A DNA stretch of 64,000 nucleotides from Haemophilus haemolyticus_L (GCF_003490595.1 NZ_QQGY01000007.1:62001-126000); one strand, 5' to 3'; shown: positions 35,659 to 44,746, numbered from the stretch's first letter. The notes: generated from the letters alone by a model not told the origin. Made by a program: numbers and translations.

Positions 35659-37593
35659 ATGCGTTTATTTATCGCCGAAAAACCAAGCTTAGCTCGCGCT
35701 ATTGCTGATGTGCTCCCGAAACCCCATCAACGTGGGGATGGTTTTATCAAATGTGGCGATAATGATGTGGTAACTTGGTGTGTAGGGCATCTACTTGAGC
35801 AAGCAGAACCCGATGCCTATGATCCTAAATTCAAACAATGGCGTTTAGAGCATCTCCCTATCATTCCTGAAAAATGGCAACTTTTACCACGAAAAGAAGT
35901 GAAAAAACAACTTTCTGTAGTGGAAAAACTAATCCATCAAGCCGATACACTTGTTAATGCGGGAGACCCTGATAGAGAAGGACAATTACTTGTCGATGAA
36001 GTGTTCAGTTATGCTAATTTATCTGCAGAAAAACGCGATAAAATTTTACGCTGCTTGATTAGCGACCTAAATCCAAGTGCGGTAGAAAAAGCGGTTAAAA
36101 AATTACAACCCAACCGTAATTTTATTCCTCTTGCCACATCCGCACTCGCACGAGCTCGCGCCGATTGGCTTTATGGCATCAATATGACGAGAGCCTATAC
36201 TATTCGTGGCAGACAAACTGGCTATGATGGCGTGCTTTCGGTTGGTCGAGTGCAAACCCCTGTGCTGGGTTTAATTGTACGTCGAGATTTGGAAATTGAA
36301 CATTTCCAACCGAAAGATTTCTTTGAAGTACTAGCCTGGATTAATCCAGAGAATAAAGAACAAAAAACTCAGGGGAAATCAACCGCACTTTTTAGTGCCT
36401 TATGGCAACCTAGCAAAGCTTGTGAAGATTACCAAGATGATGACGGCAGGGTGCTCTCTAAAGGATTAGCAGAAAACGTTGTAAAACGTATTACAAATCA
36501 ACCAGCAGAAGTAACCGAATACAAAGACGTTCGTGAAAAAGAAACGGCGCCCTTGCCTTATTCCCTTTCTGCGTTACAAATTGATGCAGCAAAGCGATTC
36601 GGTATGTCCGCTCAAGCCGTATTAGATACGTGCCAACGCCTATATGAAACTCATCGTTTAATTACTTATCCGCGTTCTGATTGTCGATATTTGCCCGAAG
36701 AACATTTTACAGAACGTCATAACGTATTAAATGCAATTTCAACCCATTGTGAAGCTTATCAAGTCTTACCAAATGTCATTTCAATTGAACAAAGAAATCG
36801 CTGTTGGAATGATAAAAAAGTAGAAGCTCACCATGCAATCATTCCAACCGCCAAAAATCGTCCAGTAAATCTAACACAAGAAGAACGTAATATTTACAGC
36901 CTTATCGCTCGCCAATATTTAATGCAATTTTGTCCTGACGCAGAATATCGTAAAAGCAAAATCACATTAAATATCGCCGGCGGTACTTTTATAGCCCAAG
37001 CGCGAAATTTACAAACGGCTGGGTGGAAAGAATTATTAGGCAAAGAAGACGATACAGAAAATCAAGAACCCTTATTACCAATAGTAAAGAAAGGACAAAT
37101 TTTGAATTGTGAACGCGGAGAGGTAATTAGTAAAAAAACTCAGCCGCCAAAGCCTTTCACAAATGCAACTTTGCTTTCAGCAATGACGGGAATTGCACGA
37201 TTTGTACAGGATAAAGAACTCAAAAAAATTCTGCGAGAAACGGATGGATTGGGCACAGAGGCTACTCGCGCTGGCATCATTGAGTTACTTTTTAAACGCG
37301 GTTTTTTAACGAAAAAAGGGCGAAATATTCATAGCACAGAAACTGGAAGAATTTTAATTCAGGCATTACCAGATATTGCCACCCAACCAGATATGACCGC
37401 CCATTGGGAATCACAACTCACAGACATTAGTCAAAAACAAGCAACCTATCAGCAATTTATGCATAACTTGAATCAAATATTGCCTGATTTAGTCCGTTTT
37501 GTAGATCTTAATGCATTAAGACAATTAAGCCGCATTAAAATGATTAAATCCGATAGAGCAAAACCTAAAAGTGCGGCAAAAAAAATCCAGTAA
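35659..37593 (+). CDS. topB: DNA topoisomerase III
   Basis: TopB decatenates DNA as a type IA enzyme. Toprim residues are in the N-terminal MRLFIAEKPSLARAIADVLP and NAGDPDREGQLLVDE; the active-site tyrosine is in LITYPRSDCRYL (about residue 336); SVGRVQTPVLG is the gate-region motif. Length is 644 aa (E. coli 653), starting 15 bp after recR. Confidence 0.96.
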   Translation: MRLFIAEKPSLARAIADVLPKPHQRGDGFIKCGDNDVVTWCVGHLLEQAEPDAYDPKFKQWRLEHLPIIPEKWQLLPRKEVKKQLSVVEKLIHQADTLVNAGDPDREGQLLVDEVFSYANLSAEKRDKILRCLISDLNPSAVEKAVKKLQPNRNFIPLATSALARARADWLYGINMTRAYTIRGRQTGYDGVLSVGRVQTPVLGLIVRRDLEIEHFQPKDFFEVLAWINPENKEQKTQGKSTALFSALWQPSKACEDYQDDDGRVLSKGLAENVVKRITNQPAEVTEYKDVREKETAPLPYSLSALQIDAAKRFGMSAQAVLDTCQRLYETHRLITYPRSDCRYLPEEHFTERHNVLNAISTHCEAYQVLPNVISIEQRNRCWNDKKVEAHHAIIPTAKNRPVNLTQEERNIYSLIARQYLMQFCPDAEYRKSKITLNIAGGTFIAQARNLQTAGWKELLGKEDDTENQEPLLPIVKKGQILNCERGEVISKKTQPPKPFTNATLLSAMTGIARFVQDKELKKILRETDGLGTEATRAGIIELLFKRGFLTKKGRNIHSTETGRILIQALPDIATQPDMTAHWESQLTDISQKQATYQQFMHNLNQILPDLVRFVDLNALRQLSRIKMIKSDRAKPKSAAKKIQ

Positions 37594-37723
37594 ATCAAAC
37601 GGTCAAACTGATTAAAGTTAAACCAGTTAATATTTTTTTTATGCAAAGCACTTGCGAGAAAATTGAATTTTCTATAACATTCACGACTGGTTTTCTTGCA
37701 AAATTGCAAATTAGAGAGAAAAA

Positions 37724-38065
37724 ATGTATCAAGTTCTTTTATTTATTTATGTTGTTGTCGCGATTGCCTTGATCGGGTTTATTCTCGTTCAACAAGGTAA
37801 AGGAGCGAACGCTGGCGCATCTTTTGGTGGCGGCGCATCAGGTACAATGTTTGGCGCTGCTGGTGCAGGTAACTTTTTAACACGTACCAGTGCGATTTTA
37901 GCAACCGCATTTTTTGTTATTGCTCTTGTTTTGGGAAACATGAATTCACATAAAGGCAATATTCAAAAAGGTGCTTTTGACGATTTATCACAAGCTGCAG
38001 AGCAAGTTCAGCAACAACAAGCAGCTCCAGCGAAAGAAAATAAAAATAGCGACATCCCACAATAA
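37724..38065 (+). CDS. secG: Preprotein translocase subunit SecG
   Basis: SecG supports the SecYEG channel. The 113-aa protein has two membrane segments flanking GKGANAGASFGGGASGTMFG, the SecG signature loop, and a Gln-rich C-terminal tail. As in E. coli, a tRNA-Leu(GAG) gene follows directly. Confidence 0.96.
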   Translation: MYQVLLFIYVVVAIALIGFILVQQGKGANAGASFGGGASGTMFGAAGAGNFLTRTSAILATAFFVIALVLGNMNSHKGNIQKGAFDDLSQAAEQVQQQQAAPAKENKNSDIPQ

Positions 38066-38089
38066 AATAGGATTAGCATAAAAATTAAC

Positions 38090-38175
38090 GCTCTGGTGGT
38101 GGAATTGGTAGACACGCTATCTTGAGGGGGTAGTGACCACAGGTCGTGCGAGTTCAAGTCTCGCCCAGAGCACCA
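38090..38175 (+). tRNA. tRNA-Leu (anticodon GAG)
   Basis: An 86-nt class II tRNA with acceptor GCTCTGG/CCAGAGC, the anticodon loop CTTGAGG giving GAG, a long variable arm, GTTCAAGTC in the T loop, and an encoded CCA end. It follows secG by 24 bp, an arrangement shared with E. coli (leuU). Confidence 0.97.
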
Positions 38176-38187
38176 TTTGACTAAACA

Positions 38188-38220
38188 AAGCCCCGCGAAA
38201 CTAATCGCGGGGTTTTGTTT
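38188..38220 (+). terminator. Terminator after tRNA-Leu
   Basis: CCCCGCG and CGCGGGG pair around an eight-base loop, followed by TTTTGTTTT. Confidence 0.92.
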
Positions 38221-38605
38221 TATCTACTATTATTGGGGTTATCTTATTTCCCGTCTCATATTCCATCACAATACGCTCTCCAAGATTCAATATCAAAAAC
38301 AGTAAACTATAGAAGATAAGACCTGATTATTAGATATGGCAAAGAGTTTTCCTTGAATGCTCTATAAAGGCTTTATTTCATTATTACAAACTGTAAGAAA
38401 CCACTCCTTTTGTAACTAGATATAATCTTTATAAATATACACAAGGTTCATATAAACGTTTTTCTTTACTGATTCAAAGCATTAATGAAAATACAAAAGA
38501 AAGAAGATAAGGAAAAAAGATGGGAAAAAACAGAATTAATTCTGATGCTTAATAACTTCCGTTTTAAATGGGGAAATAATTTATGTGCTGGAATAAGAGA
38601 TAGCA
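38221..38605. other. Gene-free A/T-rich gap
   Basis: No reading frame with a plausible ribosome binding site and more than about 30 codons is present on either strand between the tRNA-Leu terminator and the next terminator. It may be a decayed segment; it also falls at one of the places where gene order departs from Rd. Confidence 0.6.
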
Positions 38606-38637
38606 AAAAGCCGCTAAAATTCTTTAGCGGCTTTTTT
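38601..38637. terminator. Bidirectional terminator after the tRNA-Phe/tRNA-Asn operon
   Basis: GCCGCTAAA and TTTAGCGGC form a nine-bp stem with a four-base loop; T runs exist on both strands. On the minus strand it follows tRNA-Asn. Confidence 0.9.
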
Positions 38638-38643
38638 TGAATT

Positions 38644-38719
38644 TGGCTCCTCCTGCGGGACTCGAACCTGCGACATATGGATTAACAGTCCACCGTTCTA
38701 CCGACTGAACTAAGGAGGA
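38644..38719 (-). tRNA. tRNA-Asn (anticodon GTT)
   Basis: A 76-nt tRNA with acceptor TCCTCCT/AGGAGGA, the anticodon loop CTGTTAA giving GTT, GGTTCGAGTCC in the T arm, and an encoded GCCA end. It lies two bases after tRNA-Phe and is likely processed from the same transcript. Confidence 0.96.
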
Positions 38720-38721
38720 AA

Positions 38722-38797
38722 TGGTGCCTCGAGGCGGAATCGAACCACCGACACGGGGATTTTCAATCCCCTGCTCTACCGACTGAGCTATCGAGGC
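38722..38797 (-). tRNA. tRNA-Phe (anticodon GAA)
   Basis: A 76-nt tRNA with acceptor GCCTCGA, the anticodon loop TTGAAAA giving GAA, GGTTCGATTCC in the T arm and an encoded ACCA end. It is the first of the two-tRNA operon on the minus strand. Confidence 0.96.
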
Positions 38798-38978
38798 GTT
38801 ATCGTTATTGGCTACTGCCTGACAACGGAGCGTATTAAACTATTTTTTTGGGATTCGGTCAACACTTAAATTTAAAAAAATACAAAAAAACGTTGCGTTT
38901 GAATAGTTAATCATCAATATGTTTATTAAAACAACGAAATAATAAAATTATTTCAAAATAAACCGCACTTATTATAAA

Positions 38979-39012
38979 AAATGCTCGATGGTATTTCCTA
39001 ACGAGCATTTTT
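38979..39012 (-). terminator. Terminator after mltC
   Basis: AAAAATGCTCG and CGAGCATTTTT pair around a 12-base loop, with T runs on both strands, 21 bp after the mltC stop. Confidence 0.85.
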
Positions 39013-39032
39013 GATTATCTGAAAAAATTCAA

Positions 39033-40109
39033 TTATCGTCTTACACGGAATTTTTTCTGTGCCTTATCAACTTTCAACAAATAATTGCGAGCCTGTGATG
39101 ATGGGTGAGCTGTCGTTAGAATGCGATAAACTTGCTCTGGATACATTTGGTTAATTTTGTAAATCGCCATATCCTTATCATTATCAAAAACACGCAATAC
39201 AGCACCAGCCCCACTATTATAAGCAGAAATCATTGCAAAACGTTTTGAGGTTGGATTCGTAATTCCATCTAAATATTGATTTTGTAAAATCCACAAATAA
39301 GATACGCCAGCATCAATATTATTCGCAGGATCATATAAATAACGAGTTGATGGTTGACCGCCCTTTCCTTTCATTGCAAATACATCTCGACCTGCCGTAT
39401 GAGGCACGACTTGCATTAATCCAATTGCATTTGCATAGCTAATCGCGTATGGGTTAAAACTAGATTCTGTTTGTATAATACCTAAGATCAAACTTTCATC
39501 AATGCCATAACGTTCAGCCGCTTTACGAACCAATGGTAGATATTTCTGTGCACGCACTTCTACGTGATTTGCAATCATTGGAATCGCAACAAATTGCACA
39601 GTATGCCCGTTTTGTAATCGACGAGTTTGTAATTTATTTTGAATCAAGTAAGTGGCGAAATTACTTGCGATAACTTGATTAGCAATTTGTTGCCCTTGAT
39701 GATCCACAACCTGTCCTAAAAGGAATGGACGAGAGCTAATCGGCACATCTCCAGATGCAAATAAATCAATACCTTTTGCATCCGCCCCCATTAACAAAGT
39801 ATGGACAATAGCATTATGTAATCGATTGAGATCTTGCTGGGTTTCAATAACGATATTACCTTCATCAAAACTCACGTGGCTACGCGTATAAAAAGAATCT
39901 GTATATTTCACGTAATCTTTTCGACTAGCCACTAACAATTCATTGACGCCCCAAATGCGGTCAATATTATGCGAGAATTGCCCTGTGAGAATATCTAACC
40001 CTTGCGTGTCTTTTGCAAAGGATTCATCATAATTCATGCTTCCACGATTTAACGAATCGCTACAAGCATACAAAAGCGGTAATAACGCTAATACTAAATA
40101 CTTTTTCAT
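39033..40109 (-). CDS. mltC: Membrane-bound lytic murein transglycosylase C
   Basis: MltC cleaves peptidoglycan glycan strands from the outer membrane. The signal peptide ends in a lipobox (LLYACS, Cys16), and the C-terminal SLT domain carries the catalytic Glu in TESSFNPYAISYANAIGLMQVVPHTAG (shown in part; about residue 218). Length is 358 aa (E. coli 359). It follows yggX, the mutY-yggX-mltC order of E. coli. Confidence 0.96.
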   Translation of the reverse strand: MKKYLVLALLPLLYACSDSLNRGSMNYDESFAKDTQGLDILTGQFSHNIDRIWGVNELLVASRKDYVKYTDSFYTRSHVSFDEGNIVIETQQDLNRLHNAIVHTLLMGADAKGIDLFASGDVPISSRPFLLGQVVDHQGQQIANQVIASNFATYLIQNKLQTRRLQNGHTVQFVAIPMIANHVEVRAQKYLPLVRKAAERYGIDESLILGIIQTESSFNPYAISYANAIGLMQVVPHTAGRDVFAMKGKGGQPSTRYLYDPANNIDAGVSYLWILQNQYLDGITNPTSKRFAMISAYNSGAGAVLRVFDNDKDMAIYKINQMYPEQVYRILTTAHPSSQARNYLLKVDKAQKKFRVRR

Positions 40110-40123
40110 TGTATAACAGCCAA

Positions 40124-40396
40124 TTAATTTGATGGAGGAACATAACCTTCAATATGAACATCTTTACCTTCAAACAAAAAATTCACCATTTCTTGTTCTA
40201 ACAATTTACGGTGTTCCGCGTTCATCATATTGAGTTTTTTCTCATTCACTAGCATTGTCTGTTTCTTAATCCATTCTCCCCAAGCTTTCTTACTCACTGA
40301 ATCAAAAATACGTTTACCTAGTTCTCCAGGATAAAGTTGGAAATCTAAACCTTCAGCTTCTTGTTTGAGATACTCACAAAATACCATTCTTGCCAT
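40124..40396 (-). CDS. yggX: YggX family Fe(II)-trafficking protein
   Basis: A 90-aa protein that begins MARMVFCEYLKQEAEGLDF with the conserved Cys7, and protects Fe-S enzymes from oxidative damage in Salmonella. The start at 40396 was chosen from family length; the gene overlaps the mutY end by 23 bp, suggesting translational coupling. Confidence 0.94.
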   Translation of the reverse strand: MARMVFCEYLKQEAEGLDFQLYPGELGKRIFDSVSKKAWGEWIKKQTMLVNEKKLNMMNAEHRKLLEQEMVNFLFEGKDVHIEGYVPPSN

Positions 40397-41510
40397 AATA
40401 ATTCCTTGCAAATTGTATTAAAAGATTCTTCACGGGCTGAGCAAGCCCGATCTGTTCAGGATTTTTCGGATCATACCAATATTTGACCGCACTTGATAGA
40501 TTTGATTGATATTCTTTTGGGCTTTCCACAACTTTGCGCCAATCTACATTAGCTTGCTCAATATTAATTCCACCGTCCATTTCAGCATAAATAGGATAGA
40601 TATCTAAATGGAAATGACTAAAGGTATGACGAAAAGCTGGCCATTCTTGATAATAGCTGACTTTTTCTTGCGCTAAAAAACTAAGTAACGATGCTTTATC
40701 TTCAAATTGTGGAAAACAAAATAATCCGCCCCATAACCCCGAGTTTTCTCGCTGCTCCAAGCACACTTTGCCATTTTTAGATAAAATCAAAAAATAAGTG
40801 TCTTTTTCTGGCATATTTCTTTTCGGCTTTTTAGCAGGAAACTTTTCCCAACTATGATTTTGATAAGCTAAGCACTCAAAATTTAATGGGCAAAGCTCAC
40901 ATTTTGGTTTGGTTCGCGTACATACCATCGCGCCAATATCCATCATAGCTTGATTAAAATCCGCCACACGACCTATGGGTGTAACCTGTTCCGTCAACGT
41001 CCACAAATAATTTTCTACTTTTTTATCGCCAGGCCACCCCTCAACAGTAAAATAGCGAGCTAACACTCGTTTTACATTACCGTCTAAAATCGGATAAGGC
41101 TGATTTAATACGGAAGATAAAATAGCTCCAGCTGTCGAGCGCCCCACACCGGGTAACGCCCAAACATGCATAAAGTCTGTCGGAAAATTTCCATTAAATT
41201 CATCCCGCACTTTTTGGGCTGCTTTATGCAAATTACGCGCCCGAGCGTAATAGCCTAAACCAGACCATAAATGCAAAACTTCATCTTGAGAAGCATCGGC
41301 AAGTGCGGTGATATTTGGAAATGTTTTAATAAATCGCTCAAAATAAGGAATCACTGTCGCAACTTGTGTTTGTTGTAACATCACCTCAGAAAGCCATACG
41401 CCATAAAGCGTTTTATCTTGTTGCCACGGCAAATGTTTACGTCCAAATTTGTCATACCATTTCAGCACAGATTGTGCAAAAGGTGCGTTACTTGAAGATT
41501 TTGCTAACAT
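40374..41510 (-). CDS. mutY: A/G-specific adenine glycosylase
   Basis: MutY removes A opposite 8-oxoG. It shows the catalytic region SEVMLQQTQVATVIPYFERF, the helix-hairpin-helix LPGVGRSTAGAI, the 4Fe-4S motif C-x6-C-x2-C-x5-C (CTRTKPKCELCPLNFEC), and a C-terminal Nudix-like 8-oxoG recognition domain. Length is 378 aa. It is first in mutY-yggX-mltC. Confidence 0.96.
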   Translation of the reverse strand: MLAKSSSNAPFAQSVLKWYDKFGRKHLPWQQDKTLYGVWLSEVMLQQTQVATVIPYFERFIKTFPNITALADASQDEVLHLWSGLGYYARARNLHKAAQKVRDEFNGNFPTDFMHVWALPGVGRSTAGAILSSVLNQPYPILDGNVKRVLARYFTVEGWPGDKKVENYLWTLTEQVTPIGRVADFNQAMMDIGAMVCTRTKPKCELCPLNFECLAYQNHSWEKFPAKKPKRNMPEKDTYFLILSKNGKVCLEQRENSGLWGGLFCFPQFEDKASLLSFLAQEKVSYYQEWPAFRHTFSHFHLDIYPIYAEMDGGINIEQANVDWRKVVESPKEYQSNLSSAVKYWYDPKNPEQIGLAQPVKNLLIQFARNYYGKNGIL

Positions 41511-41560
41511 AAAAGAAAAGTGCGGTTAAAGATCCTGACGATTTTACACGAAAATAAGGC

Positions 41561-41588
41561 TTGTTTATCTGTATTTTTTCAGTATAAT
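41561..41588 (+). promoter_or_regulatory. Promoter of rpmE
   Basis: TTGTTT and a perfect TATAAT are 16 bases apart, which places the start of transcription near 41595 and leaves a leader of about 90 nt before rpmE. Confidence 0.7.
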
Positions 41589-41594
41589 CCGCGA

Positions 41595-41684
41595 TCTATT
41601 TGGTGCCAATTATGGCGTATTATTAACTCACGCGGTGTGGGGAGAAAGTTCTTATAGCGGCGTGGCTTCATTTTGAGGTTTTCT
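41595..41684 (+). promoter_or_regulatory. Candidate L31 autoregulatory leader
   Basis: About 90 nt of non-coding leader precede rpmE and hold GC-rich segments (CACGCGGTGTGG and AGCGGCGTGGC) that can fold with their surroundings. Ribosomal protein L31 leaders with conserved RNA structure are described in gammaproteobacteria. The match here rests on position and length, not on a covariance model. Confidence 0.4.
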
Positions 41685-41897
41685 ATGAAACAAGGTATTC
41701 ATCCTGAATATAAAGAAATCACAGCGACCTGTTCTTGTGGTAATGTGATCAAAACTCGTTCAACTTTAGGTAAAGACATCAATCTTGATGTGTGTGGTAA
41801 CTGCCACCCATTCTACACTGGTAAACAACGTGTTGTTGATACTGGTGGTCGTGTTGAGCGTTTCAACAGCCGTTTCAAAATTCCAAGTACAAAATAA
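41685..41897 (+). CDS. rpmE: 50S ribosomal protein L31 (zinc-binding form)
   Basis: The 70-aa protein starts MKQGIHPEYKEITATCSCGN and has the CxC plus CGNCH zinc ligands of the C+ L31 type. A GAGG site precedes the ATG at 41685; an in-frame start four codons earlier is less likely. A terminator follows. Confidence 0.96.
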   Translation: MKQGIHPEYKEITATCSCGNVIKTRSTLGKDINLDVCGNCHPFYTGKQRVVDTGGRVERFNSRFKIPSTK

Positions 41898-41912
41898 TTT
41901 GGACTTGTTTGA

Positions 41913-41942
41913 AAAACCCTGCCAATCTGCGGGGTTTTATTT
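41913..41942 (+). terminator. Terminator after rpmE
   Basis: ACCCTGC and GCGGGGT pair (one G-T) around a five- to six-base loop with a T run behind. Confidence 0.85.
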
Positions 41943-41982
41943 TATCAAGAAGATAAAATCTTGCTCATTTCAACAAACTAGT

Positions 41983-42579
41983 TTACAAACTTATCGCATT
42001 CTCAACCTGAACGAAAAATCCTTTATCATTCAAAATAATGCTGTAATCTGTTTGATAACTTTTTCCATCCGTCACCACTAAAGCATGGCAGCTTCGAATG
42101 CCTTTTTGCGGATAAAATTGCGTTTCTCTTTCTTGGAGAATTTGTTTCACCATCATGCTAGTTTTGGTTGCCTCTCCTTGCTGCTTAAATGCATCAGATA
42201 GCACTTTTGACACAGAAAAATCATTACATTGTGGCACGATCACTGGCTTATAAACTGATTTCTCTTTTGCTGTTTTTTCATGTTTTGCAGAAACAACTGT
42301 TGTTTTCTCAATAGATGCCTTAGGTTTCGAGCTAATTTCCTTTACCAAAACTTTGGGCTTTTTGTCTGTCAATTTCACAACTTGTTTTTTATTATTAGTA
42401 CTAGTTTTCTTGGTTAGAACTGATTTAGTTTCTTTCGTTTTTTTAGTTTGTTGTTTTTTATCTAAAGATTTGGTTACTACAATTTTTTTATTTATTTGAT
42501 TTTTATGTACTGGTGCTGCAATAACTGATGTTGTAAAAAATGGCAACAATGCCAAAATGAACATTATCAATTTTCTCAT
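41983..42579 (-). CDS. Lysine-rich secreted protein of unknown function
   Basis: A 198-aa protein with a Sec signal peptide (residues 1-21, cleavage after VIA-A), then a long Lys/Thr-rich low-complexity linker (~25-108), and a compact C-terminal domain (~112-198) with two cysteines (PQCNDF and RSCHAL) likely to be disulfide-bonded. The C-terminal domain looks conserved and ordered; the linker could reach through peptidoglycan or bind polyanions. I do not recognise the family. It stands alone between rpmE and gpmA. Confidence 0.7.
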   Translation of the reverse strand: MRKLIMFILALLPFFTTSVIAAPVHKNQINKKIVVTKSLDKKQQTKKTKETKSVLTKKTSTNNKKQVVKLTDKKPKVLVKEISSKPKASIEKTTVVSAKHEKTAKEKSVYKPVIVPQCNDFSVSKVLSDAFKQQGEATKTSMMVKQILQERETQFYPQKGIRSCHALVVTDGKSYQTDYSIILNDKGFFVQVENAISL

Positions 42580-42597
42580 TCATGTCTCCTTAAACAT

Positions 42598-42625
42598 AAA
42601 GTACGGTTAAAATTAACCGCACTTT
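42598..42625 (-). terminator. Uptake-sequence hairpin after gpmA
   Basis: AAAGTACGGTTAA and TTAACCGCACTTT pair with one mismatch; one arm is an exact uptake core and the other is mutated by one base. Confidence 0.6.
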
Positions 42626-42654
42626 GAATGTTAAATAAAAAATAAAACGATAAA

Positions 42655-43338
42655 TTAAAGATAGTAGTGTTCTACGTAATTTAATTTATCATCAAGTTTT
42701 AATACTAAAGGTTGACCTGTTGGAATTTCAAAATCCATAATTTCAGCATCAGAAATACCAATAATATGTTTTGCCAATGCGCGGAGTGAGTTACCGTGAG
42801 CAACAACTAAAACACGTTTACCAGAAAGCATTGCTGGTGCAATTTGATCTTCCCAGAATGGAAGTGCACGCTCTAAAGTAATTTTTAAGTTTTCTGCATT
42901 TGGCACAACGTCAGACGGAATATTTGCGTAACGACGGTCATTATGTGCAGAATTTGGATCTTGTGGATCTAAATCTGGTGGAGAAATGTCATAAGAACGA
43001 CGCCAAATATGAACTTGTTCGTCACCGTATTGTTCCGCAGTAGCTTTTTTATCTAAACCTTGTAAAGCACCATAATGACGTTCATTTAAACGCCAGTTTT
43101 TCACTTGAGGAATCCATAATTGATGGGATTCTTCTAACACGATGTTACAAGTTTTGATTGCGCGAGTTAGCACAGATGTAAATGCGATATCAAACTCATA
43201 GCCAGCATCTAATAATTTTTTGCCCGCTGCTTTTGCTTCTTCTACGCCGCGTTCTGTTAAATTTACATCACGCCAGCCAGTGAACAAGTTTTTCGCATTC
43301 CATTCACTAAAACCGTGACGGATAAATACTAATTCCAT
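42655..43338 (-). CDS. gpmA: 2,3-bisphosphoglycerate-dependent phosphoglycerate mutase
   Basis: GpmA interconverts 3- and 2-phosphoglycerate in glycolysis. The 227-aa protein starts MELVFIRHGFSEWN with the phospho-accepting histidine in RHG (residue 8), and shows RLNERHYG and VVAHGNSLRAL. The usual RHGES reads RHGFS here, which I also remember from the Rd protein, so it is a Haemophilus feature and not a defect. Confidence 0.96.
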   Translation of the reverse strand: MELVFIRHGFSEWNAKNLFTGWRDVNLTERGVEEAKAAGKKLLDAGYEFDIAFTSVLTRAIKTCNIVLEESHQLWIPQVKNWRLNERHYGALQGLDKKATAEQYGDEQVHIWRRSYDISPPDLDPQDPNSAHNDRRYANIPSDVVPNAENLKITLERALPFWEDQIAPAMLSGKRVLVVAHGNSLRALAKHIIGISDAEIMDFEIPTGQPLVLKLDDKLNYVEHYYL

Positions 43339-43513
43339 AAGAATCTCCTAAAATTTAAGTAAAAGATAACTCGCACTTTATAGCAAAAATTGAGTATGTT
43401 TAAAAGCAAAAAGGCGATTTTTCCTGATCTTTAGCAAAAAATAGGAGCTAAACTTTTTCGCCTTTTAACAAATGTGATAAGATTTGTGCGATTTTAAGAA
43501 TTTAGGAAAAATT

Positions 43514-44746
43514 ATGCTGTATTCGGGATTAAACAAAAAAATATCGCCATTTTTCACCGCACTTTTTGGCTGCGGTTTGTTGATTTTTTCCCCAATAAGC
43601 CATGCGTCCGATCTTAACCAGATTCAAAAGCAAATTAAGCAACAAGAATCTAAAATTGCTGAACAAAAACACGAGCAAGCTAAGTTACAAGCTAATTTGA
43701 AAAACCATGAAAGTAAAATTAATGCTGTCGTGGGGGAGTTACATGAAACAGAAATGAGCTTGAAAGAAATTCGTAAGCAAATTTCTGATTCAGATAAACA
43801 ACTCAAACAATTGGAGAAACAAGAATCTGAACAAAAATCACGCTTAGCGAAACAAATGGATATGATTTATCGCTCAGGTTTAAATCCTTCCGTCATTGAA
43901 AGAATGTTTTCTAAAAATGCGGAAAAAGCAGAACGCATGAAAGTGTACTACCAACATTTAAACCAAGTTCGAATCGAAATAATTGATAGTTTAAAAGCAA
44001 CACAAGCTCAAATTGTATCCCAAAAAGAATCAATTTTAGGTCAGCAAAAAAATCATCGAGATCAACTTTTAACGCAAAAAAAACAGCAACAAGAATTACA
44101 AAAATCACAGCAAGAACGTCAATCTACGCTAAATGAACTTAATAAGAATTTGGCGAGAGATCAAAATAAATTGGATAGCCTAAAGGCTAATGAACAAGCG
44201 CTCCGTCAAGAAATTCAACGTGCAGAAAAAGCAGCCTTAGAACAAGAAAAAAGAGAGCGTGACGCGCTTTCACAGCGACAAAAAGCTGAAGAAAAACGGA
44301 CTTCAAAACCTTATCAACCGACAGCACAAGAACGTCAATTGCTTAACAGTACAAGTGGTTTAGGAATTGCCAAAAAACAATATTCAGCACCAGTTTTAGG
44401 GCCAACTTTACATAATTTTGGAACGATTCAGGCAGGTGAAGTTCGTTGGAAAGGTATGGTTATTGGCGCCTCTGCTGGAACGGCAGTCAAAGCGATTGCG
44501 GCTGGGCGTGTCATTTTAGCGGGGTATTTGAATGGTTACGGTTATATGGTCATCGTCAAACATGGTGAAACCGACTTAAGTTTGTATGGTTTTAATCAAG
44601 CCGTATTAGTAAAAGTTGGTCAACTTGTCTCTGCGGGACAAACTATTGCTCAAGTGGGCAATACTGGTGAAATTTCGCGTTCCGCACTCTATTTTGGAAT
44701 TAGCCGAAAAGGCACACCAGTGAATCCAACTGGATGGATTCGTTAA
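43514..44746 (+). CDS. envC: Murein hydrolase activator EnvC
   Basis: EnvC activates the amidases AmiA/AmiB at the septum. A signal peptide (1-28) is followed by a long coiled coil (residues ~30-250), and a C-terminal LytM domain (GAVRWKGMVI-like to WIR) in which the zinc ligands are missing: LYFGI stands where active enzymes have LHFEI-type His. That loss is characteristic of EnvC. The start at 43514 behind AGGAAA gives 410 aa. Confidence 0.92.
   Translation: MLYSGLNKKISPFFTALFGCGLLIFSPISHASDLNQIQKQIKQQESKIAEQKHEQAKLQANLKNHESKINAVVGELHETEMSLKEIRKQISDSDKQLKQLEKQESEQKSRLAKQMDMIYRSGLNPSVIERMFSKNAEKAERMKVYYQHLNQVRIEIIDSLKATQAQIVSQKESILGQQKNHRDQLLTQKKQQQELQKSQQERQSTLNELNKNLARDQNKLDSLKANEQALRQEIQRAEKAALEQEKRERDALSQRQKAEEKRTSKPYQPTAQERQLLNSTSGLGIAKKQYSAPVLGPTLHNFGTIQAGEVRWKGMVIGASAGTAVKAIAAGRVILAGYLNGYGYMVIVKHGETDLSLYGFNQAVLVKVGQLVSAGQTIAQVGNTGEISRSALYFGISRKGTPVNPTGWIR

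Noticed and set aside
38221..38605. Small gene or ncRNA in the tRNA-Leu / tRNA-Asn gap
   Set aside because: Only very short frames without ribosome binding sites exist and no hairpin other than the terminator stands out.
42655..43338. Active-site mutation in gpmA (RHGFS instead of RHGES)
   Set aside because: The same residue occurs in the Rd protein as I remember it, and the catalytic histidine and other motifs are intact.
43514..44746. Broken LytM peptidase because zinc ligands are missing
   Set aside because: Loss of zinc ligands is the normal state for EnvC, which activates amidases rather than cutting itself.
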